Assembly: GCA_035523875.1 (NCBI GenBank)
Contig: DATKPY010000018.1
Span: forward strand, 1 to 64,000
DNA from: JASHUC01 sp035523875
Lineage (GTDB): Bacteria > Pseudomonadota > Gammaproteobacteria > Steroidobacterales > Steroidobacteraceae
Direction: 5' to 3'
DNA: 64,000 bases
The notes under the pieces were generated by a model. The model was not told where the DNA came from and ran no database searches. It was given only the letters and a program-made list of their open reading frames with translations. Position 1 is the first letter of the stretch, and the number at the start of each line of letters is the position of its first letter. This document shows, in pieces, positions 47,070 through 54,181 of the stretch. The position numbers were made by a program, and so were the translations under genes.

Positions 47070-47834
47070 CTAGTGCGCCGCCTGACAAACCAGAATGATC
47101 TCATCGACGCCGCGGGTGTCGATCATTCCCGCGCCGAGTGCGAGCGGGGGCTGGAAGTAGACCCCGAGCGGCATGAAGATGCGGTTGTACCACCACATCG
47201 CGATGCGCGGATGGCGCGCGAGGCACCACATGCCGCAGTCGGTGAGTCGTGAGGAGCGCGGCTGCATGCCGTAAGCGGCGCTCTGGCGTACGCGGAGCGA
47301 GTGGCCGCCGAGCAGCTCCGCGAGCGCCTCCGGATCGTAGCGACGGCGGTGTCCCACGAGCTCATCGAAGCGCGTCCAGCGCGCCGCGTGCAGCGGCACG
47401 GACAGGAGCAGCAGTCCCTGCGGCACCACGACGCGACACAGCTCCGCGAGGGCCGAGGCGTCGTCCTCGACGTGCTCGATGATGTCGAGCGCGACCACCA
47501 GATCGAAGATCGCGCTTTCGAAGGGGAGCGAGGTGATCTCGCCGCGCACGACGCGCGCTCCCCGGCGCGCGAGCTCGGCCACCGCCGGTGCGCTCAGCTC
47601 CGCGAACTCGGAGCCCTCGAGCGGCAGCCGCGGCCGCAGGCCCGGGGCGACCTCCAGGCGCCGCTGCGCGTCCGTGAGGAGCGAGCGCACGAGCGGCCAG
47701 GTATTGAGCCGCTGCGGCTCGATCAGGCGCGCAGTCGACCAGAGCGAATCGTAGAAGCTGCGGTTCGCATCGCGTAGCGCACGCGCTCCCGTGGCCGCCG
47801 GAGCCGCCCATCCCATCGGCGCACTATACCGCAC
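47070..47834 (-). CDS. Class I SAM-dependent methyltransferase
   Basis: Up to 254 residues (GTG start; ATG at 47816 is an alternative). The Methyltransf_11 pattern is present in outline: the LEVAPGLRPRLP loop stands for motif I, LPFESAIFDLVVALDIIEHVED for motifs II/III in pieces, and VVVPQGLLLLSVPL follows. The C-terminal ~80 residues (RHPRIAMWWYNRIFMPLGVYFQ) include an amphipathic or membrane-associated stretch, which suggests a lipid or quinone-type substrate. It follows the SDR on the same strand as seen from upstream (31-bp gap), so it may be co-transcribed with it. Substrate not known. Confidence 0.82.
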   Translation of the reverse strand: MRYSAPMGWAAPAATGARALRDANRSFYDSLWSTARLIEPQRLNTWPLVRSLLTDAQRRLEVAPGLRPRLPLEGSEFAELSAPAVAELARRGARVVRGEITSLPFESAIFDLVVALDIIEHVEDDASALAELCRVVVPQGLLLLSVPLHAARWTRFDELVGHRRRYDPEALAELLGGHSLRVRQSAAYGMQPRSSRLTDCGMWCLARHPRIAMWWYNRIFMPLGVYFQPPLALGAGMIDTRGVDEIILVCQAAH

Positions 47835-47891
47835 GGTCGCGCTTGGGCTCGGCGCGAGCTGCGCTCACGGGGCTCAGGCGAGCGCCAGCGC

Positions 47892-48410
47892 TCAGTGTCC
47901 GACCGCGCTCGGCGGGGTCGTCACGTAGCCGATGGCGCGGCCGCCGAGCGCCACGCCGACCCACAGCAAGAGCGATAGGAGCGCGGCGAGCCGGCGCCAG
48001 GCCGGACCGAGCCGGGACTGCGGCGCGAGACACACCTTGCGGTGGATCGTGAAGGTGTAGAGCAGGGCGAGCAGCAGGAACGTCATCTTGAGCTGGAACG
48101 CCCAGTTGCCGTACATCTTCACCGCCTCGGTGGAGAACAGCAGGAATCCCGACACCAGCATCACGCAGATGCTCCCGACCATCCAGGGGCGCACGTCGCG
48201 GGCGAGCGTCGCGACCGGCTCGCCGCGGAAGCGCACGCCGAGCAGGCTCATGTTGACGATGACGAGCGTCCCGCCGAGCAGTCCGAGCGCGAGCAGATGG
48301 AAGATCTCGACGAACGGGAAGAGCCAGGTGGAATCGCGGATGCCGTGCCCGAAGAACGAGGCGTCGCACCAGCGGCAGAAGGAGAGCAGCAGGGCCTTGA
48401 CCGAGATCAT
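47892..48410 (-). CDS. DUF6644-type membrane protein B1
   Basis: 172 residues, four to five membrane helices. It shares the family marks found in cassette A: membrane His in PFVEIFHLLALGLLG, FQLKM before helix 3, and GGRAIGYVTTPP at the end. An N-terminal segment (FCRWCDASFFGHGIRDS) contains two Cys and a His not seen in the other copies. It is the last gene of cassette B and lies 22 bp after its partner. Confidence 0.75.
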   Translation of the reverse strand: MISVKALLLSFCRWCDASFFGHGIRDSTWLFPFVEIFHLLALGLLGGTLVIVNMSLLGVRFRGEPVATLARDVRPWMVGSICVMLVSGFLLFSTEAVKMYGNWAFQLKMTFLLLALLYTFTIHRKVCLAPQSRLGPAWRRLAALLSLLLWVGVALGGRAIGYVTTPPSAVGH

Positions 48411-48432
48411 CGGGGGTGCGGCTCCGCGCTCA

Positions 48433-48924
48433 TCAAGGCGGTGGCAGCGCGTAGGCGATGGCGCGGCCGGCCGCGACGATTGCGACCCACAGCACGAGCG
48501 AGATGAGCCCGGTCGCTTTGGCGCCCCAGGGCGGTCGAGCGGCGAGATCCCACTCGGGCAGCGTACGCCCGAGGGTTACATTGAAGACGAGCACGTTCAC
48601 CCCGGCGAGGATGAGCATGATCATCTTCAGCTTGAAGAAGATCGTGCTGAAGAACGACACGGGATCTCCGCTGAAGAGGAGCAGCCCCGTCACGACCATC
48701 ACCGCGAAGCCGCCGAACAGCCCCGGATTGAGCTCCTCGAACAGCCGCGAGACCCGCCGTCCCCGCAATGCGAGGCCGAGCAGCCGCAGATCGAGCAGCA
48801 GGACGAAGCCCAGGAAGACGGTGAGCGTGAGAACGTGGATCGTCTCGACGATGGGCTCCGCCCAGATTGAATCGCGCATGATGACGCTGAGCTGCGTGTC
48901 GTGCAGCCAGGCCAAGAAACTCAT
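48433..48924 (-). CDS. DUF6644-type membrane protein B2
   Basis: 163 residues from the ATG at 48924, which overlaps the stop of the secreted-protein gene by 4 bp (ATGA). Membrane His in PIVETIHVLTLTVFLG, FKLKM before helix 3, and AGRAIAYALPPP at the C-terminus. A much longer in-frame reading (from 49713) runs through the neighbouring gene in another frame and is rejected. The coupling with a secreted protein gene supports the idea that exported and membrane parts of the cassette form one assembly. Confidence 0.75.
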   Translation of the reverse strand: MSFLAWLHDTQLSVIMRDSIWAEPIVETIHVLTLTVFLGFVLLLDLRLLGLALRGRRVSRLFEELNPGLFGGFAVMVVTGLLLFSGDPVSFFSTIFFKLKMIMLILAGVNVLVFNVTLGRTLPEWDLAARPPWGAKATGLISLVLWVAIVAAGRAIAYALPPP

Positions 48925-49775
48925 CGCGCTGCGCACGCACTCGGATGCCAGCCGGAGCCGTCCGGAATCCTCTTGAACTGGGAGCTCGTGACGAACGGCT
49001 CGTTCAAGTATTCCGGATCGTGAACGATCGTGGTCACGACCAGCCAGCGATCGCCGTTCGGCTCCTTGAAGCCGTCGAAGTATTCCTCGACCGTGGTCTG
49101 CGGTCCGTATGGAACGCCGTTCTTGCGCAGATACCCCGGGCGCAGCTCGCTCGTCATGACCTTGAGGTAGCCCTCCGGCTCCGGCGCTCCCGTCCTGAGA
49201 CCCGCCGCGACGCCGCCGAAGGCGCGCGCGCGCAGTCCCTCCCAGTCGGCGACCGAGTAGCCCTGCCAGCTCGGCGTCGCGTCCGGCGGGGCCGTGCCGC
49301 CGAAGTGGAACGTGCGGCTCTGCTCGCCCGCGTCGGTGTCGACGCGCAGCGTCTGCCCGTCGACCCAGTAGATGTGCAACCGCGTGGGTATGCGCATGAT
49401 CGCGGCACCGCCGTAGGATTTGCACTGCTCCCCGCGCGCCTCGTCCTCGGCGGGATCCCACTCGTTCAGGATCCTGCGACCGGCCGCATTGAGCGGGACG
49501 CCCTGAAAGTCCCCCTTGTCGGGCGTGAGCATCCGATAGCGCCAGTCCTCGGTGATCACCGCCACCCAGTAGCCGGTGAAGTCCTGCGGGGCGATCGCCC
49601 TTCCTACCGTCGAGGTCGTATTGGGCAGGGCGCCGAACTGTGCGCGAGCGGCCGGCGGGCAGGCGAGCGCGAGCACCGCGAGCGCGAGTGGCGCGAGCCA
49701 CGGGCGCGCGCACGCCTGCGCGCCCGGGGCGGCGTTTGCCGCTCGCTTCATCGAGGCCGTCGTCATCCTCCCCAT
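48921..49775 (-). CDS. Exported protein of the second DUF6152/DUF6644 cassette
   Basis: 284 residues from an ATG at 49775 preceded by AGGGGGAG. A signal peptide (WLAPLALAVLALACPPAARAQ) is followed by a mature domain starting PQDFTGYWVAVITEDWRYR. IYWVDGQTLRVDTDAGEQSR and WQGYSVADWEG give it the general look of the W-G-D-T-L family seen at 10896-12284, though clearly divergent and shorter. GPQTTVEEYFDGFKEPNG and IVHDPEYLNEPFVTS are reminiscent of the C-terminal pattern of that family. Function unknown; the protein is probably beta-rich and periplasmic. Confidence 0.65.
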   Translation of the reverse strand: MGRMTTASMKRAANAAPGAQACARPWLAPLALAVLALACPPAARAQFGALPNTTSTVGRAIAPQDFTGYWVAVITEDWRYRMLTPDKGDFQGVPLNAAGRRILNEWDPAEDEARGEQCKSYGGAAIMRIPTRLHIYWVDGQTLRVDTDAGEQSRTFHFGGTAPPDATPSWQGYSVADWEGLRARAFGGVAAGLRTGAPEPEGYLKVMTSELRPGYLRKNGVPYGPQTTVEEYFDGFKEPNGDRWLVVTTIVHDPEYLNEPFVTSSQFKRIPDGSGWHPSACAAR

Positions 49776-49828
49776 AGTCTCCCCCTTGCGTGGGCGGGAT
49801 GCCCGCCAGGCATCGCGCCCGGCCGCCG

Positions 49829-50215
49829 CTACATGATCACGCCTTCCCACTTCCAGCCGTCCTTCGGGCGCACGATCTTGTGCAGCCGGATGCGGTGCTC
49901 GGACGGATCGCGCCCCGGGTTGCCGGTGACGATCACGTGGTCGCCGGGCCTCAACGTGAAGCGGGTGACGTGCTCCTGCGTGAGCTGCGCGCCGCCGCCC
50001 CATTCGATCGACCAGGTCTGCATCTGGCCCTCTTTGTCGGGCGCCATCATCTTCACGAAGGAGTGCGGGTTCCTGAACATGAACTGCGTGAGCGTGCCCT
50101 CGACAGTAATCTCGCGGTCGACGAAGTAGGTTGCAGCGAAGGAATGGTGAGCGAGGGCCGTACCGGTGCTCGCACCGGCTGCGAGCGCAAGGAGAGCGAG
50201 AATTGCGCGTTTCAT
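49829..50215 (-). CDS. DUF6152-type periplasmic protein, cassette B
   Basis: 128 residues from the ATG at 50215 (GGAG 5 bp upstream). The signal peptide ends at GTALAHHSFAATY, so the mature protein again starts with HHSFAA. The core TWSIEWGGGAQLTQEHVTRF and the later LRPGDHVIVTGNPGRD match cassette A in order, and the whole looks like a small OB-fold-like barrel. This copy lacks the Cys-containing tail of the first. It is the first gene of cassette B as transcribed; the exported protein follows after 53 bp. The metallo-beta-lactamase-fold gene lies 65 bp upstream on the same strand. Confidence 0.75.
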   Translation of the reverse strand: MKRAILALLALAAGASTGTALAHHSFAATYFVDREITVEGTLTQFMFRNPHSFVKMMAPDKEGQMQTWSIEWGGGAQLTQEHVTRFTLRPGDHVIVTGNPGRDPSEHRIRLHKIVRPKDGWKWEGVIM

Positions 50216-50280
50216 GACTTCTCCGAATCGGATAGAGGAGTTTCGCAGACCGCTCCGCGTATCGCCAGGCCGCGTGCGGC

Positions 50281-51366
50281 TCAGTGCTTGCCGGCCAGGC
50301 TCTGGTAGACCGCCGCGACGAATTTCTCGGTCGTCCAGAAGCCCGTGCTCGAGCCGTAGCGGGGATCGTAATCGCGCGTGGGCCGCGCGGCCTCGACCTG
50401 CTCGAGGGTCATGCCGCGCTTGATCATGTCGGCAATCCGGTCGCGCACGATCGTCACCATCTCCTGATAGAAGACGACGTCCGCCACGTCGCAGAGCCGG
50501 CCGTGTCCAGGAATGACGAGCGTGCCGTCCTCCTGCTCGTTCGCGGGAATGGCGATCTGGATGATGCGATTGAGGCCTGCGATCACGCCCTGAATGTTCC
50601 CGCCGCGCTTCAAGTCGACGATCGGATAGCTCTCCGTGACGAAGATGTCTCCGGCGCTGATCACGTCCGAGCGGCGAAAGTAGACCATCGTGTCGCCGTC
50701 GGTATGGGCGGCGGGCACGTGGATCATCTCGATCCCTTCGCCGTTGAAGTAGAGCTTTCTCTCGGGTGTCGTGTAGGTCTCCGTCGGCCACGCGCCCTGC
50801 GGCGTCGGCTTCTCACCGGGGATCACGCCGCTCATGCGGTCGAGCACGGTCTGGAAGGCGATGATCGCGGCCTGGTCCGCGGCGCTCGCGCCGATGCTGC
50901 CGACGACGTTCCCGCCGGCGATGGTGCTGCCGGCTTTCGCGATCGCCTCGTTCCCGCCGGTGTGGTCGGCGTGGACGTGGGTATTGATGATGTAGCGGAT
51001 GGGACCGTCGGAGATCTTCCGTACCGCGGCCAGCACTTTGGCGCTCATCTGCGGTAGGCCCGTGTCGACCAGCAGCACACCGTCGCTCCCGGCCTGCACC
51101 GTGATGTTGCCCCCGGCACCGACCAGCATGTACACGTTCCCCTGCACCGGCAGAATGTGGACCTCGCCCGCGCCCGCGCTGGGCGGGGCGGCCGCGGAGC
51201 CCGAGCCCGCGGCGGCGAGCGCGTCACCGCCAAGCGCAAGGAGCGCGGCGGCGCCAAGCATCGCCGTGCCGATGCGCGCACGGCCACGTGCGGCCCCGAT
51301 TGCTGCGCTGGTAGTGCTGGAGCCGCTGCCTCGGGTCGCGCTGTGCGCGCTGTTCCACGTCTTCAT
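50281..51366 (-). CDS. Exported metallo-beta-lactamase-fold hydrolase
   Basis: 361 residues from the ATG at 51366. An N-terminal hydrophobic segment (GTAMLGAAALLALGGDALAAAG) after a positively charged stretch suggests export. The MBL metal ligands are intact: THVHADHTGG (H-x-H-x-D-H), AAHTDGDTMVYF, ISAGDIF (bridging Asp) and VIPGHG. Two metal ions, usually zinc, are expected. The N-terminal half resembles SoxH or quinoprotein-relay hydrolases and class B3-like enzymes rather than glyoxalase II. Lying 65 bp upstream of DUF6152 on the same strand, it may be part of cassette B; cassette A has no such gene. The substrate is not clear. Confidence 0.85.
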   Translation of the reverse strand: MKTWNSAHSATRGSGSSTTSAAIGAARGRARIGTAMLGAAALLALGGDALAAAGSGSAAAPPSAGAGEVHILPVQGNVYMLVGAGGNITVQAGSDGVLLVDTGLPQMSAKVLAAVRKISDGPIRYIINTHVHADHTGGNEAIAKAGSTIAGGNVVGSIGASAADQAAIIAFQTVLDRMSGVIPGEKPTPQGAWPTETYTTPERKLYFNGEGIEMIHVPAAHTDGDTMVYFRRSDVISAGDIFVTESYPIVDLKRGGNIQGVIAGLNRIIQIAIPANEQEDGTLVIPGHGRLCDVADVVFYQEMVTIVRDRIADMIKRGMTLEQVEAARPTRDYDPRYGSSTGFWTTEKFVAAVYQSLAGKH

Positions 51367-51429
51367 CTGCGCTTTGCACTCCGAACCGAGCTCCCGCGCG
51401 CCGTGGGCGGCACGGGGAGCGATGCCCAA

Positions 51430-51468
51430 GTTTGTTGTATCACAAAAGCCGCAGATCTTGACAGATCA
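51430..51468. promoter_or_regulatory. AT-rich divergent promoter/operator region
   Basis: In the 178-bp gap between the MBL-fold hydrolase (minus) and the carboxylesterase (plus), TTTGTTGTATCACAA gives TGTGATACA on the minus strand, an extended -10-like element. GATCT-TGAC-AGATC at 51454-51467 is a perfect inverted repeat and also contains TTGACA on the plus strand. Both fit a shared regulatory site. Confidence 0.4.
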
Positions 51469-51544
51469 ACATCCGCGAGGGAGGCTCCTCGCGCGCGACC
51501 GCACCATTGCGACTGCGGCGCGCGCAGCAGTTCGGGGAGGGGGC

Positions 51545-53167
51545 ATGATCGACCGGCGCACGCTCATCGGCATGGGAACGATGGTATTCGGCTCCTTGGC
51601 CGCAGGCCGCGCACTCGCCAGGCTCGCCGAGCCGAAGACGACGGCGCACGGCGCCACGGTCGAGACCACGGCCGGAAAAATCCGCGGCAAGGTGCACGCC
51701 GGCGTGCACGTGTATCGGGGCGTTCCGTATGCGGCATCGACCGCGGGCCGCGCGCGGTTCATGCCACCGGCACCTGCGCGGCCGTGGCCCGGGGTGCGCG
51801 ATGCCTACCAGCTCGGCCACCGCTCTCCCCAGCTTCTCTCCGCCTTCCATGGTGTTGTGCCTCACGAGGTGGAGGTGATGGACCGCGATGAGCCGATGGG
51901 CGAGGACTGCCTGGTCCTCAACGTGTGGACAGCCGGTCCTGGCGATGGCGGCAAGCGTCCGGTGATGGTGTGGCTCCACGGCGGCGGCTACACGAGCGGC
52001 TCGGGCGGCTTCATCATCTACGATGGCCTCGAGCTCGCCCGCAAGCACGGCGTCGTCGCCATCACCATCAATCACCGGCTCACCGCGCTCGGCTATCTCG
52101 ATCTCGCGGGCATCGGCGGGGAGCGCTACGCGCAGTCGAGCAACCTCGGCAATCTCGACATCATCGCCGCGCTCGAGTGGGTGCGCGACAACGCCACCGC
52201 CTTCGGCGGGGATCCGCAGAACGTCACGATCTTCGGCCAGTCGGGCGGGGGCGGCAAGGTGAGCTCGCTCATGGCGATGCCGGCGGCGAAGGGCTTGTTC
52301 CACCGTGCGATCGTGCAGAGCGGTGCCGACGTGAAAGGGGTGACGCAGGAGGCGGCCAATCGCTCCGCGGAGATGTTCATCGCCCGGCTCGGCATCACCC
52401 GGTCCGACATCGGACGGTTGCAGGAACTGCCGGTGATGCAGTTGATCAACGCAACCGCGCCGAGCGCCGGGCCCCCGCTTGCCCTCGCGCCGGTGGTCGA
52501 TGGCCGCACGCTCCCGAGCGACCCGTTCGATCCGGTCGCACCCGCGCTCTCGGCGAACGTACCGCTTCTCATCGGTACGGTTGAGACCGAGGTCGCCTTC
52601 TTCCCCCACCAGATCCTCGATCCGATCGATGCGGCGTCGCTGCACCAGCACGTGAAATCCCTGCTGCGCCGGGCGAGCGATCCCCAAGTGAGCGAGCTCA
52701 TCGAGGCGTATCGGCGCGGGCGCCCGCGCGCGTCGAACACGGACCTTTATCTCATCATCGCCTCGGATGCCACGTTTCGCCGCGGCGTTATGCTCGAGGC
52801 GGAGCGCAAGGCGGCCCAGGGTGCAGCGGCTGTCTATCAATACTATTTCACGTGGCGCTCGCCGGTGCGCGGCGGGAAGCTGCGCACGTTCCACACGCTC
52901 GAGATCCCGTTCGTCTTCGACAACGTGGATGCGGCGCGCGCAATGACCGGATCGGGCGCGGACCGCTACGCGCTCGCGGCGCACATGAGCGGCGCCTGGA
53001 CTGCCTTCGCGCGGAGCGGCGATCCGAGTCACGCAGGTCTTCCCCGGTGGGCCCCGTTCGATCTCAAGCGTCGCGCCACCATGGTCTTCAACGACCGCTG
53101 CGAGCTCATCGACGACCCTCACGGAGCCGAGCAGCGGCTGCTGCAATCGCTCGAGGCTCGCGCCTAG
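51545..53167 (+). CDS. Type-B carboxylesterase, exported
   Basis: 540 residues from the ATG at 51545 (GGGGAGGGG upstream). The N-terminus IDRRTLIGMGTMVFGSLAAGR resembles a twin-arginine signal with a minimal RR. Carboxylesterase-B features: EDCLVLNVWTAG, oxyanion loop VWLHGGGYTSGSG, nucleophile S233 in FGQSGGGGKV (usually GESAGG), acidic Glu in TVETEVAFF, and His in FHTLEIPFVFDN. Such enzymes hydrolyse short-chain esters or carbamates. The Ser context GQSGGG is a known variant. It is followed closely by the ROK kinase gene, with a C10 tract between them. Confidence 0.9.
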   Translation: MIDRRTLIGMGTMVFGSLAAGRALARLAEPKTTAHGATVETTAGKIRGKVHAGVHVYRGVPYAASTAGRARFMPPAPARPWPGVRDAYQLGHRSPQLLSAFHGVVPHEVEVMDRDEPMGEDCLVLNVWTAGPGDGGKRPVMVWLHGGGYTSGSGGFIIYDGLELARKHGVVAITINHRLTALGYLDLAGIGGERYAQSSNLGNLDIIAALEWVRDNATAFGGDPQNVTIFGQSGGGGKVSSLMAMPAAKGLFHRAIVQSGADVKGVTQEAANRSAEMFIARLGITRSDIGRLQELPVMQLINATAPSAGPPLALAPVVDGRTLPSDPFDPVAPALSANVPLLIGTVETEVAFFPHQILDPIDAASLHQHVKSLLRRASDPQVSELIEAYRRGRPRASNTDLYLIIASDATFRRGVMLEAERKAAQGAAAVYQYYFTWRSPVRGGKLRTFHTLEIPFVFDNVDAARAMTGSGADRYALAAHMSGAWTAFARSGDPSHAGLPRWAPFDLKRRATMVFNDRCELIDDPHGAEQRLLQSLEARA

Positions 53168-53183
53168 CGCTCTTCCGCCAGCG

Positions 53184-53193
53184 CCCCCCCCCC
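53184..53193 (+). repeat. Ten-cytosine homopolymer tract
   Basis: C10 run between the carboxylesterase stop and the ROK kinase start, 7-50 bp before the candidate GTG starts. Long homopolymers in leader regions can vary in length and affect expression; an assembly artefact is also possible. Confidence 0.7.
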
Positions 53194-53244
53194 TCTGCGG
53201 TGATCGCCGGCATCACTCAGTCGAGCGCTGCGACATCGGCAACG

Positions 53245-54141
53245 GTGGGACTCATCGCCGGCGTCGAGCTGGGCGGGACCCAGTGCCGCTTGATTCTCGG
53301 CACCTGCGCCGAGGACGTGCGCGCGGAGCACAGTGTGCCCACGCGCGATCCCGCGGCAACGCTCGGTGAGATCGGCGCCATCCTGGATGCGTGGCGGACG
53401 GTCCACGGCAGGCCCGCCGCGATCGGCCTCGCTTCCTTCGGGCCGATCGAGCTGCGGCGTGATTCGCCGCGCTACGGCCGTATCGGGGCGACGCCCAAGC
53501 CAGGCTGGGCCAATGTCGATGTGAGCGAGTTCTTCCTCAGGCGCTTTGCGTTGCCGGTCCATCTGGAGACCGACGTGACCGGCGCGGCGCTCGCGGAGGC
53601 GCGCTGGGGCGATGCGCGCGGGCTCGCGGACATCGCCTATGTCACGGTCGGCACGGGGGTTGGCGTCGGGCTCGTTGTGAATGGGGCGCCGCTCCTCGCA
53701 TGCCATCATCCCGAGCTTGGCCACGCGCGCATCGTGCGGCTGCGCGGGGATCTGTGGCCCGGTATCTGCGGCTATCACGGTGATTGCATCGAGGGGCTCG
53801 CCTCGGGACCCGCGATCGAGGCGCGGTGCGGTGCGCCGCCGGCGAGCCTGCCGCGTGACAGTCCGGTCTGGGACGGCGTCGTGCACGCGCTCGCGCAGCT
53901 TGCGCACCTCATCGTGGTGAGCGTCGCGCCACAGCGCATCCTGCTCGGCGGCGGAGTGCTCAGCGGACAACCGCACCTGCTGCCGCGCATCCGCCGCGCG
54001 CTGGTCGCGAGTCTCAACGGTTATCTCGCGCTCGAGGAGCTCGGGCCGGGACTCGATCGATATCTCGTGCCTGCGGGGCTCGGAGCGCGCGCCGGCGTGC
54101 TCGGTGCGCTCGCGGTCGGTGCCGGACGCCCGCGCCGATAG
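53245..54141 (+). CDS. ROK-family sugar kinase, fructokinase-like
   Basis: About 298 residues if started at the GTG at 53245, which gives IAGVELGGTQCRLILG at the N-terminus as in other ROK fructokinases; GTG at 53200 would add 15 residues. The phosphate loop G-G-T-Q, catalytic Asp in LETDVTGAALAEA, and zinc-motif variant GICGYHGDCIEGLASGPA fit the bacterial fructokinase/mannokinase branch, which adds phosphate from ATP to C6 of fructose or related sugars. Glucose is also possible given the glucan-degrading neighbours. Neither start has a good ribosome site, so coupling to the esterase gene (78-bp gap) is uncertain. Confidence 0.85.
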   Translation: MGLIAGVELGGTQCRLILGTCAEDVRAEHSVPTRDPAATLGEIGAILDAWRTVHGRPAAIGLASFGPIELRRDSPRYGRIGATPKPGWANVDVSEFFLRRFALPVHLETDVTGAALAEARWGDARGLADIAYVTVGTGVGVGLVVNGAPLLACHHPELGHARIVRLRGDLWPGICGYHGDCIEGLASGPAIEARCGAPPASLPRDSPVWDGVVHALAQLAHLIVVSVAPQRILLGGGVLSGQPHLLPRIRRALVASLNGYLALEELGPGLDRYLVPAGLGARAGVLGALAVGAGRPRR

Positions 54142-54181
54142 TCGATGCAGGCGGGCCATTGAGGCACCATAATCTGCTGGC

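Noticed and set aside
48433..49713. 426-codon frame joining DUF6644 B2 to upstream sequence as a fusion protein
   Set aside because: The N-terminal part is an out-of-frame reading of the exported-protein gene; the ATG at 48924 with a 4-bp overlap is the natural start.
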